Shown piece after piece: positions 1 through 5,874 of a stretch of 10,642 nt of DNA. A model generated the notes under the pieces. The model saw only the letters and a list, made by a program, of their open reading frames with translations. It did no database searches and was not told where the DNA came from. Origin of the DNA: Planctomycetota bacterium (GTDB lineage Bacteria; Planctomycetota; UBA8742; SKZP01); the NCBI GenBank assembly GCA_007127275.1, contig SKZP01000095.1, positions 1-10,642 on the forward strand, in the 5' to 3' direction. The position numbers were made by a program, and so were the translations under genes. Positions within the stretch are counted from its first letter, which is position 1, and each line of letters begins with the position of its first letter.

Positions 1-93
1 TCCCGGGGCGCGCGTTCGACCCACGGGCGAAGCCCGTGGGCTTGGGTATAGCCTCTCCGCGACTTGGTGAGGCACGGGCGGCAAAACGCTCGC
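1..93. repeat. Hairpin-bearing repeat element, copy A
   Basis: This 93-base unit recurs at 100-192 with only two mismatches (positions 49-50 against 148-149). It carries a perfect 9-bp inverted repeat, CCCACGGGC at 20-28 and GCCCGTGGG at 32-40, around a GAA loop. A second weaker stem pairs GCCTC (51-55) with GAGGC (69-73). The window begins at the first matching base, so the element may extend further left. It looks like an intergenic REP-like element rather than a coding sequence. A 97-codon frame runs through both copies, but its protein is only the translated repeat. Confidence 0.85.
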
Positions 94-99
94 ACCCAT

Positions 100-192
100 T
101 CCCGGGGCGCGCGTTCGACCCACGGGCGAAGCCCGTGGGCTTGGGTACGGCCTCTCCGCGACTTGGTGAGGCACGGGCGGCAAAACGCTCGC
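100..192. repeat. Hairpin-bearing repeat element, copy B
   Basis: This is the second copy of the 93-base unit, offset by exactly 99 bases, with a 6-base linker (ACCCAT) between the copies. Its 9-bp hairpin occupies 119-139 with loop GAA. The remaining 83 bases before fabI are not repeated. The two copies sit directly upstream of fabI, so they could affect its transcription, but no clear promoter is recognisable nearby. Confidence 0.85.
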
Positions 193-275
193 TCGCCTCG
201 CCCCGTCTGCTTTGATACGGTACGCGACCATTCACGGACAACCGATTCGGGACGACGCCGAGAGGTGCAACCACC

Positions 276-1175
276 ATGTTGGGAATCGACCTGCAAGGAA
301 AGCGGGCCTTCGTTGCCGGAGTCGCCGACGACAAGGGATACGGCTGGGCAATCCTAAAGGCACTGGCCGCGGCCGGTGCGAAGATTACCGTGGGTACATG
401 GCCGCCGGCGCTCGGCATCTTCGCGAAGTCGCTCGAGCGCGGCAAGCTCGACATGTCGCTGCCCGGCGGTGGCACGCTCGAGATTGAAAAGGTCTACCCG
501 CTCGACGCTGTGTACGACACGCCGGAGGACGTCCCCGCCGAGGTACGCGAGGACAAGCGCTACAAGGACCTCGAAGGCTACACGATCTCTGAGGTGGCCG
601 CGCGCCTTCGGGAAGATTTCGGCGAGGGCTGCCTCGACGTCGTCGCCCATTCGCTGGCCAACGGCCCCGAAGTGCAGAACCCACTCGTTGAGACGAGCCG
701 CGCCGGCTACCTTGCCGCGATCAGTGCGAGCGCCTACAGCCTCGTCAGCCTGGTGCAACGGCTCGGGCCGCTGATGCGCCCCGGCGGCGGCGTCATCAGC
801 CTGAGCTACCTTGCCGCGGAACGTGTCGTGCCCGGCTACGGCGGTGGCATGAGCAGTGCGAAGGCCGCCCTCGAGTGTGACACCCGCACCCTCGCCTACG
901 AGGCCGGCCGCAAGTGGGGCATTCGCGTCAACACGATCAGCGCGGGGCCACTGGCAAGCCGTGCCGCCAAGGCCATTGGCATGATCGACGGCACGATCGA
1001 TTACTACGCGAAGAACTCGCCGCTGCCCGAGGTGAACACCGCGGAGGACGTCGGCCACACTGCCGCCTTCCTCTGCTCGCCGCTTGCCGCGGGGATTACC
1101 GGCTCGACGGTATACGTGGACAAGGGCTACCACGTGATGGGCATTTCGCCGGCGGCGAAGGAGAAGCAGGGCTGA
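276..1175 (+). CDS. fabI: Enoyl-[acyl-carrier-protein] reductase (NADH), plant/chlamydial-type FabI
   Basis: FabI reduces trans-2-enoyl-ACP to acyl-ACP, the last step of each cytosolic type II fatty-acid elongation cycle. The 299-residue protein is a classical SDR. It has a nucleotide-binding start [12 protein letters not shown] (15-26), the stretch [18 protein letters not shown] (125-142), then SYLAAER with Tyr178, and the catalytic pair Tyr188 and Lys196 in [10 protein letters not shown]. The Tyr-x7-Lys spacing, the roughly 300-residue length, the extra 60-100 segment and the ANGPEV and SAYSLVSL motifs match the plant, apicomplexan and chlamydial branch rather than E. coli FabI. The ATG is preceded by AGAGG at 261-265, 10 bases upstream. 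fabZ follows after 5 bases, so the two are probably co-transcribed. The assignment is firm. Confidence 0.96.
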   Translation: MLGIDLQGKRAFVAGVADDKGYGWAILKALAAAGAKITVGTWPPALGIFAKSLERGKLDMSLPGGGTLEIEKVYPLDAVYDTPEDVPAEVREDKRYKDLEGYTISEVAARLREDFGEGCLDVVAHSLANGPEVQNPLVETSRAGYLAAISASAYSLVSLVQRLGPLMRPGGGVISLSYLAAERVVPGYGGGMSSAKAALECDTRTLAYEAGRKWGIRVNTISAGPLASRAAKAIGMIDGTIDYYAKNSPLPEVNTAEDVGHTAAFLCSPLAAGITGSTVYVDKGYHVMGISPAAKEKQG

Positions 1176-1180
1176 TCATC

Positions 1181-1651
1181 ATGGGACGTGAACCGGAAGC
1201 CGAAGTCCTCGCGGCAATTCCGCACCGGCCGCCGTTCTTGTTCGTCGACCGCATCGTCGAGTGCGACACCACCGCCGGTGGTCGTATCCGTACCGAGTAC
1301 GAGGTGCGCGAGGACGAGATCTTCGTCGGCGGCCACTACCCGGGCAACCCCATCATGCCAGGTGTGCTGATCTGCGAGGCGATACTGCAAAGTGGCGCCA
1401 TTCTCGCGACACGCCTCGACGAAGCAAGCGGCGAGGAGCCGGTGCCGGTGCTCTCGCGCTTGAAGGACGCCCGTTTCCGCCGCGCCGTGAAACCGGGCGA
1501 AGTGCTCGAGATGGAAGCGGAGTGCCTCGAACACGTCGCCGGCGCCATGCAAATGCGCGGCACCGCCCGTGTCGCCGGCAAAACCGCCGTCACGGTGAGT
1601 TTTACCTCCGCAAGCGTACCCGCCTCGCGCCTCAACAGCGGCGGCGAGTAA
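1181..1651 (+). CDS. fabZ: 3-hydroxyacyl-[acyl-carrier-protein] dehydratase FabZ-like
   Basis: This hotdog-fold dehydratase removes water from 3-hydroxyacyl-ACP to give the enoyl-ACP that FabI reduces. The 156-residue product has IPHRPPFLFVDRI (13-25) and the active-site region GGHYPGNPIMPGVLICEAILQ, with the expected catalytic His52 and Glu66 followed by Gln70. The length is normal for FabZ. I chose the ATG at 1181 because the FabZ homology begins immediately after it. The same frame stays open back to 914, but that part lies inside fabI in another frame and reads as Arg-rich shadow. The purine-rich stretch AAGGAGAAGCAGG just before the fabI stop could serve as ribosome binding site. The tight spacing to fabI supports one transcript. 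FabA is less likely because of the length and motif form. Confidence 0.93.
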   Translation: MGREPEAEVLAAIPHRPPFLFVDRIVECDTTAGGRIRTEYEVREDEIFVGGHYPGNPIMPGVLICEAILQSGAILATRLDEASGEEPVPVLSRLKDARFRRAVKPGEVLEMEAECLEHVAGAMQMRGTARVAGKTAVTVSFTSASVPASRLNSGGE

Positions 1652-1762
1652 CCGGCAGCACACCAATCATTCGAAACCGCTAGCCGTTTGGATTCCGGAC
1701 GCCTCGCAGGTTGGGGCCCTACCCTCGCCTCTGAACTGAAAACGTACCGGCATTCAGGCAAA

Positions 1763-1818
1763 GCCCGCGGGTCGTACCCGTTTCGGGCCTCGACCCACGG
1801 GCGTTGCCCGTGGGCTTG
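1763..1818. repeat. Dispersed hairpin element, third copy of the core
   Basis: CCCACGGGC (1794-1802) and GCCCGTGGG (1806-1814) form the same 9-bp stem as the repeats at 20-40 and 119-139, here with loop GTT. The shared flanks are TCGA on the left and CTTGG on the right. Just upstream a second nested stem pairs GCCCG (1763-1767) with CGGGC (1784-1788), enclosing CGGGT/ACCCG (1768-1780). The remaining parts of the 93-base unit are not present. The element lies in the 238-base spacer between the convergent genes fabZ and the pentapeptide-repeat gene and may act as a bidirectional transcription barrier, but it has no U-tract. The rest of that spacer shows nothing recognisable apart from a weak GAGGC/GCCTC stem near 1860-1887. 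Confidence 0.75.
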
Positions 1819-1889
1819 GATGCGCAACCGATCGAATCAACTTGGAATTGCACCGAAAGAGGCGAGCCCTTTTTGCCTTTGCCTCGTTT

Positions 1890-4217
1890 CTACTGAATCA
1901 TTTTTCGCGACAGCGTGGAGATGAACAGCGTGAGCAGTCCGAGGCCGACGAAGACGCCGATCATGCCCCAGACGCGGCGCCCCACCTCGGGCATCACGAC
2001 AATGCGGTCCACGCCGACGGCGAATTGCGCACCGAGGGCGACGAAGTATGCGTCGGCGAGAGTGAGCGTGTTCGTCTCCTCGGGCTCCGCGGTGAGCATG
2101 CTCTGCTCCATGCCGTAGTAGGCCGGCATGAACAACACCGCCGCGAACAGCATGGTGACGAGCACGCGGATGGGTCGCGTGCCGTAGCCGCAGGTCCAGT
2201 CGACCAAGACCTTTTCGAACGGATTGCGTATGCTTCGCTCGAACCAGTAGCCGAGCCAGCTACGGCGGGCGGTGCCGTGCTTGAGCGAGTCGGGGTCGGG
2301 GTTGAATGCCTCGTAGGTGCGCGCCTTGCGGTCGGACTGGCAGTAGCGGTGGTGCGCCCAGTCCATGTCGACGTATTGGCCCTGCATGCGGAAGCTGCGT
2401 TTGAGGATACCGTATTCGCGCGCCACGTCCCTCCAATAGCGGCCGAGCTCTCCCCCTCGGCGGGCGTGCATCTCGCTTTCGAGGCGCCCCTCGACTTGGT
2501 GACGCTGAATGATCAGCAGCTCGGCGCGAAGCCCGTCGAGCCTTAAATTTGCGTCGAACTGCACGAGCGTGAGGTCGAGCTTTTCGGTAAAGCTTGCGCC
2601 GGTGATGTCGAAGCGTCCGCGGATCTTGGTTCGGTCGAACTGGTTGCGCCCGGTAAAGATGCTCTGTGAGAAGCTGCTTGGCGCGGTGATCTTGGTGTCG
2701 CTCATGTTCCACAAGTCGTGAGCGCGAATTCCTCGGGCGAGGATGCCCGAGCCGAGCGTCGCCTCGGCCATGTGTACCGGGCCGCAAAAAACACTGTGAT
2801 TCGCACGCACGGCACCGGCAACGACGGCGCCTTGCAAAGACAACTCCGCCTCGAAGGTGGCGCCTTGCATACTCAGGCCGTCGTTGAGGTCGAGCTTGTC
2901 GAGCAACAGGGCTGCGCCGATGTGTGCGCCGTCGAGAACGAACTCACCACCGACGCGCACCCCTTGCATCTCGACGGCATGACCGCTCGCCCCGAAGTGG
3001 GCGGCAACGCGGCCGCCGGCGGGCGCGGACTCGCTCTCCTCGCCCTCGAGTTGCAGGCGGGCGTGTTCGAGGCGCAGTTGCCCGGCAATGTTCGCCTGGT
3101 TCATTCGCACCACGCCTCGCAGGCGCGCGGATTGGAAGAATGCGGTGTCGTTGAAGCGCGCGCCGGAGAAGTCGCACCCGGCGAAAAGGCGCGTATGGCG
3201 AAAGTCGGCCTTGCCCTCGAAGTTCGCCCCGGCGAAGCCGACGGTGCCGTAGGCGTGCGCATGGGTGAACGAGACATCCCCCTGGAAGGCGGCACGCGAG
3301 AAGTCGGCCTCTCCGTCGAAGCGGGCGTTGCTGAACTCGACGCCGTTGTGAAAGGTGGCCGCATGAAACCCCAGCGAACTCACGAAGTGCGAGGCCGTGA
3401 AGTCGGTCCAGGCGAACACCGCCACCTGCGTGAAGTCGGCCGGGCCGTGAAAGGTCGTGCTGTAGAACTCGGCGCCGCCGCTCATGTCGCTTCCGCCGAA
3501 GTCGCAGGGACCGTGAAAGCTCGAACAGGACAGGTTTGCCTCACCGGCGAAGGTTACGTCATTGAAGTTCGTTTCCTCCCGGAAGTGGCACTCGCGCAGT
3601 GCGGTGTCCCCCTCGAAGCGGCACTGGTGAAAGTTGGCAAGGCCCGCGCAGACGAGGTTCCACGCATGGGCGTCGCCGCCGACACAGAGGCCGGAGGCGT
3701 CGAGTTCCCCCGTAACGTGCACGTTGCGAAACACCAGCGAGCCGGCAAGGGTCGTGTCATGCAGATCCAGCGGCCCGAGAATCAACGTGTCAATTAGCGT
3801 CAGGTCCGCGGCAAGGCGGCTGCGGCGCAGATTGATCGCGGCACGGTCGTGCGGTTCCGTGGGCGGCGCAATCACACAGCGGTGCAGCACGAGAGGGTGC
3901 GCAAGGTCGAGCTCGGCTAGCTCCAGCGTCCCGTCGAGCCAGAACCCCTCAAGCACGACACGCCCCTGCGCGTCCGGAGCGGGCAGGTCCGCCACGGTAA
4001 GCTGCCTGGAGAGTCGACGTGCAAGGGGCACCGGACGGCGCCCCGGCTCGAGCGTCACGCTCAGCCCCCCGCAGGAGGTGCACTCGTGGCGGGTCCCCAC
4101 CGCGCCGAGCTCCTGTGCAAATCCCGCCGCGCAATGCGGGCACGTCGCCGCGCGCTGCCGCCGCCCGCGAACCTCGGAGACATTTTCCACACCGTGGCGC
4201 GTATCCACCTGTTCCAT
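1890..4217 (-). CDS. Zinc-ribbon/pentapeptide-repeat protein with C-terminal two-helix ion-channel-like module
   Basis: The protein has 775 residues in four parts. The N-terminus has a probable zinc ribbon, Cys26-x2-Cys29 and Cys46-x2-Cys49. A long pentapeptide-repeat region follows (about 90-560), with Phe or Leu every five residues and Ala/Gly between, for example ADFSRAAFQGDVSF and ANFEGKADF. It predicts a right-handed quadrilateral beta-helix. A helical linker (about 575-680) contains YGILKRSFRMQGQYVDMDWA and ends in CGYGTRPIRV, as in known pentapeptide proteins fused to Ion_trans_2 domains. The end has a membrane helix (685-703), a pore-loop-like segment and a second helix (749-771). The loop reads AVGVDR (733-738) where potassium channels have T(V/L)GYGD, so ion selectivity is doubtful. 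A channel or sensor role is inference. The gene stands alone, divergent from the lipoprotein gene. No clear Shine-Dalgarno precedes the ATG at 4217. Confidence 0.88.
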   Translation of the reverse strand: MEQVDTRHGVENVSEVRGRRQRAATCPHCAAGFAQELGAVGTRHECTSCGGLSVTLEPGRRPVPLARRLSRQLTVADLPAPDAQGRVVLEGFWLDGTLELAELDLAHPLVLHRCVIAPPTEPHDRAAINLRRSRLAADLTLIDTLILGPLDLHDTTLAGSLVFRNVHVTGELDASGLCVGGDAHAWNLVCAGLANFHQCRFEGDTALRECHFREETNFNDVTFAGEANLSCSSFHGPCDFGGSDMSGGAEFYSTTFHGPADFTQVAVFAWTDFTASHFVSSLGFHAATFHNGVEFSNARFDGEADFSRAAFQGDVSFTHAHAYGTVGFAGANFEGKADFRHTRLFAGCDFSGARFNDTAFFQSARLRGVVRMNQANIAGQLRLEHARLQLEGEESESAPAGGRVAAHFGASGHAVEMQGVRVGGEFVLDGAHIGAALLLDKLDLNDGLSMQGATFEAELSLQGAVVAGAVRANHSVFCGPVHMAEATLGSGILARGIRAHDLWNMSDTKITAPSSFSQSIFTGRNQFDRTKIRGRFDITGASFTEKLDLTLVQFDANLRLDGLRAELLIIQRHQVEGRLESEMHARRGGELGRYWRDVAREYGILKRSFRMQGQYVDMDWAHHRYCQSDRKARTYEAFNPDPDSLKHGTARRSWLGYWFERSIRNPFEKVLVDWTCGYGTRPIRVLVTMLFAAVLFMPAYYGMEQSMLTAEPEETNTLTLADAYFVALGAQFAVGVDRIVVMPEVGRRVWGMIGVFVGLGLLTLFISTLSRKMIQ

Positions 4218-4444
4218 CGGCTCGGTCCGTTTCGCTTCGTTGCGTTATGGTATACTACGGTTTGCACGTGACCACCTTACACGCTCGCGGCTTGCCCACG
4301 TCATACTCCCTTCACATTCGCGAGTGCAACCGCCGGGTGCAGCCGGAACATGGGGCCCGGCCGGAAGGTCCGACCGTTGGATAACCGCGACGCAAAGCGG
4401 AGCGCGTGTGACGCGTTTCCTGTACAAGCACAAGCGCCACGACC

Positions 4445-5062
4445 ATGTTGCGACACGCCATTGCGAAGTTGCTCGTAGTGACGACGGGACTTCTCCTCGG
4501 CTGTGACGCTGGAGACGGCGACAGTCCGGCGCCAACGCCGCGTTCCGAGTCCGTGACGGAGTCGACGCGGCCGGGATGGGAAACCCCGAACCTCGAACAG
4601 TTCGTGGGCGTGTGGGAGCTGCATCAGTATTGGGATGCCGACGGCGAGCCCTGGGAAAATGGCGCGTTGTGGTACGAAATGGTGCTACACGAAGACGGTC
4701 GCTTCGAGTCACAGACACAGTGGATCTCCGACGACACGGTGGAAGCGCCGGATTTTCGCGAGGCGGCGCTGTTGCACGTCGTGCAGGATCAAATGGGCGT
4801 GCGTATCGAAAGCCGTGGACTGTGGACGGCTGTATGGGACGGCGAAACCGGAGAATTGGCCCTTTCGCTGCGCTTCGACGAACGCGGCGCCGCCAATGGA
4901 TCAAGCGAGAGCGACAACGACAACAACGAAACGACGCCGGAGGCGAAACGGGATGTGACATTGCGTGCGCAACTCCTCGGTCAGGGAGGGCGCTTCCTGC
5001 GTCTCGCCGGCCATCCCGTCCACCGTGGCGTCGGTCGCGTCCAGCTACGCCGCGTCGAGTGA
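4445..5062 (+). CDS. Putative lipoprotein, lipocalin-like, function unknown
   Basis: This 205-residue protein starts with a lipoprotein signal: basic residues at 3-8, a hydrophobic stretch, and the lipobox Leu-Leu-Gly-Cys with Cys20 as the lipidation site. The residue after Cys is Asp, which in enterobacteria keeps lipoproteins in the inner membrane; whether that rule holds here is unknown. Residues 21-47 are a polar, Pro/Ser/Glu-rich linker. The body opens with FVGVWELHQYWDADGEPW and is rich in Trp and beta-strand-like sequence, reminiscent of small lipocalin-like domains, but I do not recognise the family. A hydrophilic stretch rich in Asn, Asp, Ser and Glu (about 146-167) interrupts the domain. 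No good ribosome binding site precedes the ATG. The 227-base spacer to the divergent pentapeptide gene must hold promoters for both, but none is clear. The coding call is good; the function is open. Confidence 0.75.
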   Translation: MLRHAIAKLLVVTTGLLLGCDAGDGDSPAPTPRSESVTESTRPGWETPNLEQFVGVWELHQYWDADGEPWENGALWYEMVLHEDGRFESQTQWISDDTVEAPDFREAALLHVVQDQMGVRIESRGLWTAVWDGETGELALSLRFDERGAANGSSESDNDNNETTPEAKRDVTLRAQLLGQGGRFLRLAGHPVHRGVGRVQLRRVE

Positions 5063-5065
5063 TCT

Positions 5066-5085
5066 GCGTCGGCGTTCGACGACGC
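5066..5085. terminator. Hairpin between convergent genes
   Basis: GCGTCG (5066-5071) pairs with CGACGC (5080-5085) around an 8-base loop. It starts three bases after the lipoprotein stop and lies ten bases before the stop of the opposing DinB-like gene. No T-tract follows on either strand, so a role as a bidirectional terminator is only suggested by position. Confidence 0.35.
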
Positions 5086-5095
5086 GTGGGATGCG

Positions 5096-5595
5096 TTACG
5101 CGAGGCCGGCCATTTCTTGTAACCTGCGAATGAGCACGAGTTGGCCAATGTGGTAGGCCTCGTGGACGTGCAGAAAGCTCAACACGCTGGCGGTGTCATT
5201 GTGGCCCATGGGAGTTGCAAAGGGGGCCTCGGCCGCCAACGAGTCGAGCTCCGCGGCGGAGACGGTCACGGTGAGCCGTTTGCCGACGGCGACAAAGTCG
5301 GCCATCAGGTCGTTGGGGGTCAGGCCGCTTGCCGTTTCACCGCGGCTGCCCTTGCCGTAGGACTGCTCCCACTTCGCTTGGGCACGTCGCAGCCGACCAG
5401 GCGTGCGGCCTCGCGGCGTGCCCAGGCAAGGTGCCCGAGAATCCAGGCGGCGCTGTTTGCCTCGCCGTGGCGCACCTGCCAATCCGCCTCGTCGAACTCG
5501 GCAACGACCGCCGAAAGCATACTGTCGTTGCCTTCGAAGGCGCGAGCCAGCAACTGTTGCACGGTCACCGCAGCCGAGTCAGCCCGGTCAGTCAT
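5096..5595 (-). pseudogene. DinB-family protein, reading frame broken by a one-base deletion
   Basis: Two minus-strand frames together give a complete DinB-like four-helix protein of about 166 residues. The first (from the ATG at 5595) reads MTDRADSAAVTVQQLL up to GHLAWARREAARLVGCDVP. The second continues QAKWEQSYGKGSRG and ends with FLHVHEAYHIGQLVLIRRLQ before TAA. His55 in WILGHLAW and the two His of HEAYH are the usual DinB metal-ligand triad. The frames join cleanly if one C is restored to the CCC of the Pro72 codon (GGG at 5380-5382 on the plus strand), giving Val-Pro-Gln-Ala-Lys-Trp. No X-XXY-YYZ slippery heptamer is present, so an inactivating deletion or a sequencing/assembly error in a short homopolymer is likelier than programmed frameshifting. 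DinB proteins are often metal-dependent thiol transferases or hydrolases; the substrate here is unknown. An in-frame ATG at 5607 is an alternative start. Confidence 0.78.
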
Positions 5596-5860
5596 GATGG
5601 GTTCCATTCTTTGGGAGGTGCGGCGTATACAGGTGGACTTTGGGACCGCGTCGTTGCGAATGGGCTTGATTGTAGCTCGTCGAGACTCGACGTTGTGGTG
5701 CCTCGAGAGGGCTTTCGCATGCAAGTCCGCGGGCGGCACTGCGTCCCGGATCTACGCCGTGTTGGAGAAGTGCTCGAACGGGACGTGCGGTGTATGATGC
5801 CGGCACTTCCATGACGGACACGGTAACAGGCCCGGCAACGCTAGACAGGACGGGCACGGG

Positions 5861-5865
5861 AAGGG
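5861..5865 (+). promoter_or_regulatory. Ribosome binding site that decides the methyltransferase start
   Basis: AAGGG lies 9 bases before a GTG at 5875. The in-frame TTG at 5866 directly abuts AAGGG, and the next purine-rich stretch (AGGA, 5847-5850) is 15 bases from it. The GTG is therefore the better-placed start. Confidence 0.5.
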
Positions 5866-5874
5866 TTGCGAGCG

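Noticed and set aside
64..357. Small protein of 97 codons through the tandem repeats
   Set aside because: Its sequence is the translated repeat unit run into shadow sequence of fabI; no plausible ribosome binding site or domain.
354..1133. A 259-codon minus-strand frame antisense to fabI
   Set aside because: Arg/Ala/Val-rich shadow with no recognisable domain, fully covered by the well-supported fabI.
914..1180. Possible N-terminal extension of FabZ upstream of 1181
   Set aside because: The frame overlaps fabI, reads as Arg/His-rich shadow, and FabZ homology starts right after the ATG at 1181.
2718..3797. A 359-codon open frame on the plus strand, antisense to the pentapeptide-repeat gene
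   Set aside because: It is a shadow of the repetitive GC-rich gene on the minus strand; its Val/Glu/Gly/Arg-rich protein mirrors the repeat periodicity and shows no family motif.
4251..4256. TATACT as a promoter -10 in the spacer between the pentapeptide and lipoprotein genes
   Set aside because: No matching -35 on the plus strand, and it lies nearly 190 bases before the lipoprotein start; on the minus strand no partner hexamer is found either.
5376..5390. Programmed -1 frameshift in the DinB-like gene
   Set aside because: The join site GTG-CCC-AAG-CGA lacks an X-XXY-YYZ slippery heptamer, and I see no clear stimulatory stem just downstream.
5793..5798. TATGAT as a -10 box for the methyltransferase gene
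   Set aside because: It matches five of six consensus bases, but no acceptable -35 lies 16-18 bases upstream, so a promoter call is not supported.
5588..5857. Minus-strand frame of 89 codons in the spacer before the methyltransferase
   Set aside because: No family signature and biased composition. The spacer more likely holds the two divergent promoters.
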